From CALKGK01 sp964649515 (GTDB lineage: Bacteria > Bacteroidota > Bacteroidia > Flavobacteriales_D > Sanyastnellaceae), in NCBI GenBank assembly GCA_964649515.1, contig CAZYPV010000004.1, forward strand, positions 1-64,000: 64,000 nucleotides of DNA. Reading direction: 5' to 3'. The notes under the pieces are model-generated. The model did no database searches and was not told the DNA's origin. It saw only the letters and a program-made list of their open reading frames with translations. Of the stretch, positions 18,446 to 26,226 are shown piece after piece; position 1 is the stretch's first letter, and the number at the start of each line of letters is the position of its first letter. The position numbers and the translations under genes are program-made.

Positions 18446-18658
18446 ATGGAAGAAAAAAAAGACGACTTGGGCATCGGCCTTAAAATTGTGAGCGTACTAT
18501 TCCCAATTGTTGGAGCAATCCTCTATTTCGTAAAGAAAAAAGACGAACCAGTAGCGGCCAAACAAGCGTGTACAATGGCTTTGATTGGTTTCGGTATTGG
18601 AATCGTATTGAACATCATCTTTGCTGTAATCGGTGGAGCTGCTGCAGGAGCAATGTAA
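18446..18658 (+). CDS. Gly/Ala-rich small membrane protein
   Basis: A 70-residue protein: a charged N-terminus (MEEKKDDLG), a first hydrophobic segment (IVSVLFPIVGAILYFV), a KKKDEPVAAKQ loop, and a second glycine-rich segment (ALIGFGIGIVLNIIFAVIGG). I do not recognise a named family. It lies in the small-membrane-protein island, 21 bases after the DUF2085 gene. The A-rich leader (TTAACAATTAAATTAAAC) resembles those before the TM2 genes. The compact hairpin topology is shared with its TM2 neighbours. Confidence 0.75.
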   Translation: MEEKKDDLGIGLKIVSVLFPIVGAILYFVKKKDEPVAAKQACTMALIGFGIGIVLNIIFAVIGGAAAGAM

Positions 18659-18715
18659 TTCTTATTTTAGAATACGTTAAAAAGTCCACATACAATCACT
18701 CTAAACCTTAACAAT

Positions 18716-18958
18716 ATGTCAGAAAACGAAAACACAGAAAACGCGGCTCCACTCAAGCCGGTTCAAAAGAAAACAACCATGGCCTTGATCGCGTTCTTCC
18801 TCGGAGGATACGGCGTTCACCGCTACATGATGGGATACTCGAACTGGTGGCTGATGCTCATCACCCTTGGTGGATGTGGCATCTGGGCCTTGATTGACTT
18901 CATTCAAATCCTTACCGGAAACATGAAAATGGCCGACGGTAGAGATCTTGCTGAATAA
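18716..18958 (+). CDS. TM2-domain protein, copy 1
   Basis: An 80-residue protein with a TM2 domain: a first helix in TTMALIAFFLGGYGVHRYMMG, a short NWW turn and a second helix with LGGCGIWALIDFIQILTG. TM2 proteins occur from bacteria to animals; bacterial roles are poorly known. It is followed by a strong terminator (18979-19005), which closes the first half of the island. A second TM2 gene is at 19484. Confidence 0.9.
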   Translation: MSENENTENAAPLKPVQKKTTMALIAFFLGGYGVHRYMMGYSNWWLMLITLGGCGIWALIDFIQILTGNMKMADGRDLAE

Positions 18959-18978
18959 ATTCAACCCAACGTTTGTAT

Positions 18979-19005
18979 AAAAGGCCTTTTCGAAGGCCTT
19001 TTTTT
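18979..19005 (+). terminator. Rho-independent terminator after TM2 copy 1
   Basis: A perfect 10-bp stem (AAAAGGCCTT / AAGGCCTTTT) with a TTCG tetraloop is followed by more Ts. It separates the five-gene block 17432-18958 from the second DUF2752 gene. Confidence 0.9.
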
Positions 19006-19050
19006 GTGCTCAATGCCCTTTACATTAACTGCAAAAAGTAACTTGCATGC

Positions 19051-19359
19051 ATGGTGAAATCCTACCTTAAAAGTCGCTGGCCCTTTGTGCTTTTGATCGC
19101 CTACAGCCTTTTTGCGTTTGGCCTCTACGCTTGGAACGGAACAGACATCATGATTCCTTGCTTGTGGACCACCTTCACAGGGGTGAACTGTCCCGGTTGC
19201 GGACTCACCCGAGCACTGATCCTTCTTTTTCAGCTCGATTTTCAAGGTGCTTGGAATATGAACCCCATGATATACATCGTTGCTCCTGCTTTGAGCTATT
19301 ACACAATCAAAGACCTACGTGGATTTCACCTACGATTCAAACAAAAACAAAAGGTCTAG
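19051..19359 (+). CDS. DUF2752 small membrane protein, copy 2
   Basis: A 102-residue protein with a hydrophobic N-terminal helix (WPFVLLIAYSLFAFGLYAW), the hallmark CPGCGLTRALILLF near residue 48 and a second helix around MIYIVAPALSYY. It is diverged from copy 1 at 17432 but keeps the CPGCG-x-x-RAL core. It lies alone between the terminator at 18979-19005 and the TM2 copy 2 promoter. Function is unknown. Confidence 0.86.
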   Translation: MVKSYLKSRWPFVLLIAYSLFAFGLYAWNGTDIMIPCLWTTFTGVNCPGCGLTRALILLFQLDFQGAWNMNPMIYIVAPALSYYTIKDLRGFHLRFKQKQKV

Positions 19360-19411
19360 TGCAGTCATGTTCAAAAACACAGCTTCACCAAACTTGCAAT
19401 TCCCAGAAAAA

Positions 19412-19419
19412 TACTTTTG
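19412..19419 (+). promoter_or_regulatory. -7 box upstream of TM2 copy 2
   Basis: TACTTTTG matches TAnnTTTG. A TTG at 19394-19396 is only 15 bases upstream, shorter than usual. If used, the transcript has a leader of about 60 bases before ATG 19484. Confidence 0.4.
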
Positions 19420-19483
19420 TTTTACGCTACTAAGCGCATTAAAAGATGTGCTTGAATTAACCTAAACCTTTAAAAACAACATT

Positions 19484-19708
19484 ATGGAAAATGCAGCTAA
19501 CTCAGCAGGACCAAGTAAAATGGTACTTGCAATCATTTGCTTTTTAATTGGAAGCCTCGGCGTTCACCGGTTCATGACCGGTAAAGTAGGAACAGGAATT
19601 TTGATGATCCTTACGTTTGGTGGATTTGGAATTTGGACCTTGATTGATTTGATCATGATTCTTACCGGAAAATTCACCGACAAAAATGGTAACCCGATTA
19701 CAGAGTAA
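19484..19708 (+). CDS. TM2-domain protein, copy 2
   Basis: A 74-residue TM2 protein: MVLAIICFLIGSLGVHRFMTG forms the first helix and GFGIWTLIDLIMILTG the second, with a conserved FGIW-x-LIDL element shared with copy 1. It ends the small-membrane-protein island and is convergent with the DUF4159 gene. The A-rich leader (CCTTTAAAAACAACATT) replaces any Shine-Dalgarno. Function is unknown. Confidence 0.9.
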   Translation: MENAANSAGPSKMVLAIICFLIGSLGVHRFMTGKVGTGILMILTFGGFGIWTLIDLIMILTGKFTDKNGNPITE

Positions 19709-19722
19709 GCCAATGATGCCGG

Positions 19723-20397
19723 CTACTTAGCCTCACCCATCATTACATATTGAATCATATTGGCCCCGAACTCAAAAGCCCTTTGGCGAAGAGCTTCGGG
19801 GTCTTTGTGTACCTCCCAGTCTTCCCAAGCATCTCCTAGGTCGCACTCATAGTCGTAGAAACAAACCAAGCGACCTTCATAAATCAAACCCAAACCTTGG
19901 GGCGGACGGTTATCGTGCTCATGCACCTTGGGCAATCCCTTGTTGAAATCAAATTGCTGATGATAAATCGGGTGCTCAAAAGGAAGCTCAATGAATTCCA
20001 AATCGGGAAATACCCTCTTCATTTGAGGACGAATGAACTCATCCATTCCATAATTGTCGCTAATGTGTAAAAAGCCGCCACTTTGGAGGTAAGCACGAAG
20101 ATTGTCCACATCCGAAGCAGAAAAGACCACGTTTCCGTGTCCGGTCATGTGTACCAAGGGATAATTAAATATTTCCGGACTCCCTACATCGACAAAAGGA
20201 ACCTCCTCACCAATATTCATCCCCAAGCGTTCGTTGCAATAGCTCACCAAATTGGGAATACTGCTGGGGTTGGAATACCAATCTCCCCCACCTTTATATT
20301 GTAAGACCGCAATCTCATAGGTTCCTTTTCCCATAAAGGCCATCAGACTGAACATGAGTCCGCTAAGTACAAAAGCAAAAAACAAACGATTCTTCAT
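19723..20397 (-). CDS. DUF4159 exported protein
   Basis: A 224-residue protein from ATG 20397, chosen because it starts a signal peptide (KNRLFFAFVLSGLMFSLMAF); an upstream in-frame start at 20508 would extend into the secDF promoter. DUF4159 features include YKGGGDWYSNPSSIPNL, VHMTGHGNVVFSASDVDNLRAYLQSGGFLHISDNYG and the C-terminal FGANMIQYVM. The fold resembles class I glutamine amidotransferase-like domains. DUF4159 genes are often near MoxR/VWA clusters, but none is seen here. Function is unknown. Confidence 0.86.
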   Translation of the reverse strand: MKNRLFFAFVLSGLMFSLMAFMGKGTYEIAVLQYKGGGDWYSNPSSIPNLVSYCNERLGMNIGEEVPFVDVGSPEIFNYPLVHMTGHGNVVFSASDVDNLRAYLQSGGFLHISDNYGMDEFIRPQMKRVFPDLEFIELPFEHPIYHQQFDFNKGLPKVHEHDNRPPQGLGLIYEGRLVCFYDYECDLGDAWEDWEVHKDPEALRQRAFEFGANMIQYVMMGEAK

Positions 20398-20489
20398 GAA
20401 GTAAAGGTACAAAACGCCCGATTGATTTTGCGATGGAGGCGCATTTAAAGCCTTCGTAACCCTGAAGGATTTGTGCTCGTAGAGAAGCG

Positions 20490-20521
20490 TTGGAAAATCC
20501 AAGTGCAAATACCTATATTTG
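20490..20521 (+). promoter_or_regulatory. Promoter of secDF
   Basis: TTG at 20490-20492 and TATATTTG at 20514-20521 are separated by 21 bases. This is a good match to the Bacteroidetes TTG/TAnnTTTG promoter. ATG follows 28 bases after the -7 box. Confidence 0.65.
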
Positions 20522-20549
20522 CGCTCTTAAATTTTTATAAACCTTAGTC

Positions 20550-23519
20550 ATGCAGAACAAAAGTGCTGTATTACTCTTTACTATCCTTCTAGCACTCGCT
20601 ACGCTCTACACCCTTTCTTTCAACTGGGTATCAAGCAATTACGAGAAACTTGCTGAAGAAGTTGGAGCGGATTACGCAGATTCCCTTATCGAAGTAGGAG
20701 ATTTTAGCGATGCCAAACGAGATTCATTAACCACCGTTTACACTCGCAAATTTCTGCGCGACAGTGCAAATGCCGAGGTTTATCCTGTGTTTGGACACAC
20801 CTACAACCAGGTGAAACAACAAGAATTGAATCTTGGTCTTGACCTCAAAGGAGGAATGAGTGTTACCCTCGAGGTGTCCATTCCCGATCTTGTAAAGTCT
20901 TTGAGCGATTATTCAGACCAAGTTGATTTCAACAACGCCATCAATGAAGCAGTTGAAGCTCAAAGTTCTTCTAACTCAGACTTCATCACCCTATTTGAGG
21001 AAGCATGGAAAAACCAAGGTTCAAGTGTTGAGTTGAGACGTATTTTCTTCAACCCCGAGAACTCAGAGCTTTTCCCAGCCAACAGTACTGATGAGCAGAT
21101 CATCGAAATTCTAAGAGGCGAAGCGGAAACGGCGATCAACAACACCGAAAACATCATTCGCAAGCGTATTGACCAATTTGGTGTTGCGCAACCCAATGTT
21201 CAGAAAATGGCCTTTAGCGGTCGTATTTTGGTGGAATTGCCAGGGGTAGATGATCGTGAACGTGTACGTCAGCAATTGAAATCTACCGCCAATTTGGAGT
21301 TCTGGGAAACCATGGACGCTCAAACCGTATTTGGTGGTTTGGCCAACTTAAACAACGAAATCGCTCGTCAGAAATTCCCAGAGCGTATGGCTTTGGTGGA
21401 TTCTTTGGACGCTCTTTCTCGTGCCAATCCACAGGACACAACGATTGCTCCTTTGACGGACTTCCTTACACAGGACGAAATTCGTGAAATCTCTCCCATC
21501 TTTTCTCGCTTGGACACCCGTATCGCCAATGGAATTATCCTCGGTGCTGCTGCGGTTACCGATGTTGATGAATTGAGCCAAATGTTCGAGAGCCCTGAAG
21601 CGAAAACGACACTTCCTCCGAACGTAAAATTGGCTTGGGATGCGAATCCAAACGGTAACGCTGTTATTCTTTACTGTCTTTTGGACGAAAGCGGAAAAGG
21701 TCAGCCTAAATTGGACGGTAAATCCATCATCGATGCATCACATGGCTACGACCAAATTGGTAAGCCTGCCGTGAACATGAGCATGGACGCTGAAGGAACG
21801 CAGATGTGGGCGGAAATGACCCAGAAAGCATCGAGCAACGGTCAGCGCCCCATCGCCATCGTTCTCGACAACCGTGTGATCTCCGCACCAAGTGTTCGTC
21901 AACCCATTGAAGATGGAAGTTCTCAAATCACCTTTGGTGGTGCAGGAAGCCTCAATGATCAATTGAAGGAAGCAGAAGATTTGGCCGGCTTGTTGAAAGC
22001 GGGATCTCTTCCAGCACCAGCTAAAATCGTGGATGAAGTTTCTGTGGGAGCCTCGCTCGGTGAAGACAACATTCAGAAAGGACTCATGTCGTTCATCATT
22101 GCCCTATTGGTGGTTTTGGTGTACATGATCTTCTATTACAAAGGAGCCGGACTCGTATCGGACATCGCTTTGATTGCCAACCTTTTCTTTTTGATAGGTG
22201 CCCTAGCCGCTCTTGGAGCCGCTCTCACCCTTCCAGGGATTGCAGGTATCGTTTTGACCATTGGTATGGCCGTAGATGCCAACGTACTCATCTACGAAAG
22301 AATTAAAGAAGAAATGCGTAACGGTAAAGGTTTGAACCTTGCTGTGAAAGACGGTTATAGTCGTGCTTATTCTGCCATTATTGATGCCAACATCACCACC
22401 TTGCTCACAGCAGTGGTATTGAAAGTGTTTGGTTCTGGTCCAATCCTCGGATTCGCCAACACGCTCATCATTGGTATCTTCACTTCATTGTTCTCAGCTA
22501 TTGTATTGACAAGATTGATTTTCTTCTCTCGTTTGGAAGGAAAAAAAGGCATCAGTTTTTACAATGCAATGACCAAGAACTGGTTTGCCAACTCCAACTT
22601 CCAGTTTGTTGGAAAACGTAAAATCTTCTACGGAGTATCTGCTGTGGTAATCATTGCCGGTATTGCTTCATTGTCAACAAAAGGGCTTAAGCAAGGTGTG
22701 GACTTCTCTGGAGGTACCTCTTTTGACATCGCTTTTGTAGAGTCTGTGAACATTGATGACGTTAGAAGCAACCTTTCAGAAGCATTTACTGAAGACGGAA
22801 CGAAAGGGAACCCAACGGTTCAGAAGAAGGAAACTGACCGCGACTACCGAATCACCACCAACTTCATGATGAACAGCAATGCTGCAGACGTTGATGAAGC
22901 CATCAATAATGCATTGAAAGACGGACTAATGCCTTTGGGTGTGGATTACGAAATCACGCGTTACAACAAAGTGGACGGAAACATCTCTGATGACTTTAGA
23001 CGAGGAGCGACCTACGCTACCATCTTCGCCTTGTTGGTGATCTTCCTTTACTTGGTATTCCGTTTCCGCAAATGGCAATTTGGTTTGGGAGCCTTGATTG
23101 CGATGGTACATGACGTATTGATCGTATTGTCTCTCTTCTCCATTTTCTCTGGAATTTTGCCCTTCACGATGGAAATTGACCAAGCCTTCATTGCAGCCAT
23201 CCTCACCGTTATCGGTTACTCTATCAATGATACCGTGGTTGTGTTTGACCGTATTCGGGAGTACCTCGGCTTGTACGGAAGCAAGAAGTCGGGAGAAGTT
23301 ATCATTAATGAAGCCTTGAACAGCACTTTGAGTAGAACCATCAACACCTCGGTTTCTACCTTCATCGTTTTGCTTATCATCTTCCTTTTCGGTGGTGATA
23401 ACATCAAAGGATTCGTATTTGCTTTGCTTGTTGGTGTGGTTGTAGGTACCTACTCTTCCATCTTTATTGCAACACCTTCTGTTCTCGATTTCTCGAAGAA
23501 CCTCGGTGTGAAAAAGTAA
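20550..23519 (+). CDS. secDF: SecDF fusion, protein translocase accessory subunit
   Basis: Proton-driven RND-type helper of Sec translocation in the inner membrane. The 989 residues join SecD and SecF, as is usual in Bacteroidota. The SecD half has an N-terminal helix, LGLDLKGGMSVTLEV, a large periplasmic region and six membrane helices with GMAVDANVLIYERIKEEM. The SecF half has KQGVDFSGGTSFDIAF and VIGYSINDTVVVFDRIRE. The first periplasmic region carries a long insertion (about residues 110-200 and 260-330). A strong terminator follows. Confidence 0.97.
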   Translation: MQNKSAVLLFTILLALATLYTLSFNWVSSNYEKLAEEVGADYADSLIEVGDFSDAKRDSLTTVYTRKFLRDSANAEVYPVFGHTYNQVKQQELNLGLDLKGGMSVTLEVSIPDLVKSLSDYSDQVDFNNAINEAVEAQSSSNSDFITLFEEAWKNQGSSVELRRIFFNPENSELFPANSTDEQIIEILRGEAETAINNTENIIRKRIDQFGVAQPNVQKMAFSGRILVELPGVDDRERVRQQLKSTANLEFWETMDAQTVFGGLANLNNEIARQKFPERMALVDSLDALSRANPQDTTIAPLTDFLTQDEIREISPIFSRLDTRIANGIILGAAAVTDVDELSQMFESPEAKTTLPPNVKLAWDANPNGNAVILYCLLDESGKGQPKLDGKSIIDASHGYDQIGKPAVNMSMDAEGTQMWAEMTQKASSNGQRPIAIVLDNRVISAPSVRQPIEDGSSQITFGGAGSLNDQLKEAEDLAGLLKAGSLPAPAKIVDEVSVGASLGEDNIQKGLMSFIIALLVVLVYMIFYYKGAGLVSDIALIANLFFLIGALAALGAALTLPGIAGIVLTIGMAVDANVLIYERIKEEMRNGKGLNLAVKDGYSRAYSAIIDANITTLLTAVVLKVFGSGPILGFANTLIIGIFTSLFSAIVLTRLIFFSRLEGKKGISFYNAMTKNWFANSNFQFVGKRKIFYGVSAVVIIAGIASLSTKGLKQGVDFSGGTSFDIAFVESVNIDDVRSNLSEAFTEDGTKGNPTVQKKETDRDYRITTNFMMNSNAADVDEAINNALKDGLMPLGVDYEITRYNKVDGNISDDFRRGATYATIFALLVIFLYLVFRFRKWQFGLGALIAMVHDVLIVLSLFSIFSGILPFTMEIDQAFIAAILTVIGYSINDTVVVFDRIREYLGLYGSKKSGEVIINEALNSTLSRTINTSVSTFIVLLIIFLFGGDNIKGFVFALLVGVVVGTYSSIFIATPSVLDFSKNLGVKK

Positions 23520-23541
23520 AACAACGCAACGTTAAAATATC

Positions 23542-23579
23542 AAGGGCTGTTTTTCGAGTGAAAAGCAGCCCTTTTTTTT
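23542..23579 (+). terminator. Rho-independent terminator after secDF
   Basis: AGGGCTG pairs with CAGCCCT, extended inward by T-A pairs and one T-G pair to about 12 bp, loop CGAGTG, followed by eight Ts. Confidence 0.92.
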
Positions 23580-23611
23580 GTGCTGAAATTCTGCAGTGAA
23601 TCCCTTTTCCA

Positions 23612-23619
23612 TACCTTTG
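23612..23619 (+). promoter_or_regulatory. -7 box immediately before tatA
   Basis: TACCTTTG matches TAnnTTTG and ends only 4 bases before ATG 23624. The transcript would be leaderless or nearly so. Confidence 0.5.
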
Positions 23620-23623
23620 TACC

Positions 23624-23839
23624 ATGGGAGGAACCGAAATCATTTTCATTTTTCTAATCTACCTTTTACTCTTTGGTGCGAAGGGGATCCCCAGTCTTGC
23701 TCGAAACATGGGTAAGGCATTGCGTTTTTTCCGGGAAGCAACCGGAGATATTCAAAAAGAAATGATGGACGGTGCCAACGAAATCAAGAAAGAAGTTGGA
23801 AAAATCGAAAGTCAAGCACGCGATTTAAAAGACAAATAA
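23624..23839 (+). CDS. tatA: Twin-arginine translocase subunit TatA
   Basis: A 71-residue TatA/E-type protein: one N-terminal membrane helix (EIIFIFLIYLLLFGAKGIP), a hinge, then an amphipathic helix (LARNMGKALRFFREATGDI) and a charged tail. TatA forms the pore for folded Tat substrates; one such substrate, the DUF1501 protein at 58778, is in this window. tatC is not present here. It follows the secDF terminator and precedes the antiporter gene by 3 bases. Confidence 0.93.
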   Translation: MGGTEIIFIFLIYLLLFGAKGIPSLARNMGKALRFFREATGDIQKEMMDGANEIKKEVGKIESQARDLKDK

Positions 23840-23842
23840 TTC

Positions 23843-24787
23843 ATGGAATACCTCTTGCTCATTCTTGGGCTGGTTTTTTTGGTAGTGAGCGGCGAATTCC
23901 TCGTGCGGGGTGCGGCGGGTATTGCGCTGAAGTCGGACATCCCACCCATCATCGTTGGACTCACCGTTGTTTCTATTGGAACCTCAGCTCCAGAACTTTT
24001 TGCGTCCGTTAACGCGGCACTTTCTGGAAACCCAGGTCTTTCTGTGGGAAATGTTCTTGGCTCGAACATCGCTAATCTAGGATTGGTACTTGCCATCACC
24101 GCAATGATTTACCCCATCCCGGTACCCAAAACTATGCTGCGATTTGATTGGCCTGTGATGATGGTCGCCAGCATCGCTTTTCTATTGGCCATCTTGAACT
24201 TGCACATCGCCGTATGGGAAGGAATTGTGATGCTCGTTTTATTAGTTGCCTTTATCCTCATCCTCATTCGCAAAGCTCGGAAAGAAAAAAAGGCAGCCGT
24301 ATTGAACGAAGTGGAAGAAATGAGCGCCTTTCAATCCAAACCCTTCTCTTTGCTCGCCGCTTTCATTTTGATTGGTTGTGTGGGACTCTATTTTGGATCG
24401 GGTTGGTTTGTTGATGGGGCCTCACAGATTGCCAAGAACTTCGGGGTCTCCGATCACATCGTGGGCGTAACCGTTGTTGCTTTCGGAACCAGTGTTCCCG
24501 AACTCGCCGCTTCCATCATTGCCGCATTTCGAAAACAAACCGACATCAGCATTGGGAACCTCGTAGGATCAAACATCTTCAATGTATTTGCCGTATTGGG
24601 AACCACTGCTGTTATTTCCCCACTTCAGGTGGAAAGCATCGTTTTGAACAAAGACATCTGGTGGATGATCGGAATTGCCTTGATCCTCCTACCCATGATG
24701 TTGATTGGAAAAAATGGGATCAATCGCTGGAAAGGTTTTATCCTCCTATTGGCCTATTTGGCCTACCTCTATGCGGTGCTCGTTTAA
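23843..24787 (+). CDS. Calcium/sodium antiporter (CaCA family, YrbG type)
   Basis: A 314-residue inner-membrane cation exchanger of about ten helices with the inverted-repeat alpha motifs of CaCA proteins: GTSAPELFASVNAAL in the first half (residues about 50-65) and GTSVPELAASIIAAF in the second, each followed by a VGN-x-LGSNI or LVGSNI element. A charged loop (RKARKEKKAAVLNEVEE) separates the halves. It lies 3 bases after tatA and is probably co-transcribed with it and with alkB. Confidence 0.93.
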   Translation: MEYLLLILGLVFLVVSGEFLVRGAAGIALKSDIPPIIVGLTVVSIGTSAPELFASVNAALSGNPGLSVGNVLGSNIANLGLVLAITAMIYPIPVPKTMLRFDWPVMMVASIAFLLAILNLHIAVWEGIVMLVLLVAFILILIRKARKEKKAAVLNEVEEMSAFQSKPFSLLAAFILIGCVGLYFGSGWFVDGASQIAKNFGVSDHIVGVTVVAFGTSVPELAASIIAAFRKQTDISIGNLVGSNIFNVFAVLGTTAVISPLQVESIVLNKDIWWMIGIALILLPMMLIGKNGINRWKGFILLLAYLAYLYAVLV

Positions 24788-24802
24788 TCTTCGAACGTGA
24801 AC

Positions 24803-25366
24803 ATGAAATGCCTTTTTGAAAACGGGATTGCCAGGCTCGATTATTACCCCGAATATTTTGACAACACACGTTGGTTTGGATTGCTTCGCGATGGGATTTC
24901 ATGGCAGCAAAACGAGATCACCATCTTCGGAAAAACACATCCAGAACCGAGAAAAACCGCTTGGTTTGGTCCTGCCTACTCCTATTCGTCCATTCATTGG
25001 CCAGCACAAGAACTATCGCCCATCATTACCGAGCTCAAACAAAAAATTGAAGAACTCCTCGGTTCGCAGTACAACGCGGTGCTTTTGAACTATTACAGAG
25101 ATGGTCAAGACAGCATGGGCTGGCATCGAGATAACGAAAAGAACATTGACCCCAGCAGCATTGCATCCGTGAGTTTTGGAAAAGCTCGACCTTTCAAATT
25201 GCGATCTCGGGATAAAACCATGCAAATTGAACAAATGCTGGGCATGGGCGATGTGCTTGAAATGCGTCACCTCCAAAGCGAGCACGAACATGCCTTGCCG
25301 AAATCGAAAACGCACTCGGGAGAACGCATCAATCTCACTTTCAGAAAAATCAACTCCCCCCGCTGA
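24803..25366 (+). CDS. AlkB-type 2-oxoglutarate/Fe(II) dioxygenase
   Basis: Repairs alkylated nucleobases by oxidative demethylation. It has 187 residues from ATG 24803; a GTG lies at 24797. The iron and 2-oxoglutarate site is visible: HRD in GWHRDNEKNI, a distal His in the SEHEHALPKSKTHSGERIN segment, and the arginines of GERINLTFRK. The NYYRDGQDSMGWH segment is typical of AlkB homologues of the ALKBH2 type found in bacteria. It is 15 bases after the antiporter stop. A hairpin (25360-25384) covers its stop codon. Confidence 0.92.
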   Translation: MKCLFENGIARLDYYPEYFDNTRWFGLLRDGISWQQNEITIFGKTHPEPRKTAWFGPAYSYSSIHWPAQELSPIITELKQKIEELLGSQYNAVLLNYYRDGQDSMGWHRDNEKNIDPSSIASVSFGKARPFKLRSRDKTMQIEQMLGMGDVLEMRHLQSEHEHALPKSKTHSGERINLTFRKINSPR

Positions 25367-25384
25367 AGCATTTTTATTCAGCGG
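25360..25384. other. Perfect inverted repeat over the alkB stop
   Basis: CCGCTGAA (25360-25367) and TTCAGCGG (25377-25384) form an 8-bp stem with loop GCATTTTTAT. No T-run follows on either strand, so it is not a canonical terminator. It ends 8 bases before the panB -7 box. Confidence 0.45.
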
Positions 25385-25392
25385 CAAAAAAC

Positions 25393-25400
25393 TACATTTG
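25393..25400 (+). promoter_or_regulatory. -7 box immediately before panB
   Basis: TACATTTG matches TAnnTTTG and ends 4 bases before ATG 25405, again implying a very short or absent leader. Confidence 0.5.
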
Positions 25401-25404
25401 TGCT

Positions 25405-26220
25405 ATGTCAGTTCAGAAAAAAGTAAAAAGAGTTACCACCAGCACACTTCAGGAAATGAAGTTATCTGGAGAGAAAATAGCCATGCTCACCGCCTACGAC
25501 TACAGTATGGCCACCGTGATTGACATGGCGGGTATTGATGTCATCTTGGTGGGCGACAGTGCCTCCAACGTTATGGCCGGACATGAAACCACACTTCCCA
25601 TCACGCTCGATCAAATGATCTACCACGCTAGTAGTGTTGTGCGCGGTGTAAATCGATGCTTGGTTGTGGTTGATTTGCCCTTCGGAACCTATCAAGGAAA
25701 TTCCAAAGAAGCCCTGTCTTCTGCCATTCGCATCATGAAAGAAAGTGGTGCACACGCTGTAAAATTGGAAGGCGGACGTGAAATCAAAGAAAGCATTGAC
25801 CGAATTTTAAGTGCCGGAATTCCGGTGATGGGTCACCTCGGACTCACCCCGCAATCCATCTACAAATTCGGAACCTATGTTGTGCGAGCACGAGAAGAAG
25901 AAGAAGCGCAACGTTTGCTAGAAGATGCCAAAATTTTGGAAGAAGCCGGCTGTTTTTCCATCGTGCTGGAAAAAATACCCGCGGAGCTCGCAGCAAAAGT
26001 AGCCGCATCGGTTAGCATTCCAATTATAGGTATTGGTGCTGGAGCTGGTGTGGACGGACAAGTACTGGTGAGTCATGATATGTTTGGCATCACCCAAGAG
26101 TTTTCTCCTCGCTTTTTGAGAAGGTATTTGGACATGGGAGACCAGATGAAACAAGCAGTATCTCAATACATTAATGACGTGAAGCAATCTGACTTCCCCA
26201 ACGAAAATGAACAATACTAG
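25405..26220 (+). CDS. panB: 3-methyl-2-oxobutanoate hydroxymethyltransferase PanB
   Basis: Pantothenate pathway enzyme that transfers a hydroxymethyl group from methylene-THF to 2-oxoisovalerate, giving ketopantoate. It has 271 residues, the standard length. Family motifs: MLTAYDYSMATVIDMAGIDV, VGDSASNVMAGHETT (metal-binding D), KLEGG, GHLGLTPQS and the C-terminal IPIIGIGAGAGVDGQVLV with HDMFGI. No panC or panD is nearby. The RluA-type gene follows after 6 bases, so the two may share a transcript. Confidence 0.96.
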   Translation: MSVQKKVKRVTTSTLQEMKLSGEKIAMLTAYDYSMATVIDMAGIDVILVGDSASNVMAGHETTLPITLDQMIYHASSVVRGVNRCLVVVDLPFGTYQGNSKEALSSAIRIMKESGAHAVKLEGGREIKESIDRILSAGIPVMGHLGLTPQSIYKFGTYVVRAREEEEAQRLLEDAKILEEAGCFSIVLEKIPAELAAKVAASVSIPIIGIGAGAGVDGQVLVSHDMFGITQEFSPRFLRRYLDMGDQMKQAVSQYINDVKQSDFPNENEQY

Positions 26221-26226
26221 GGGAAG

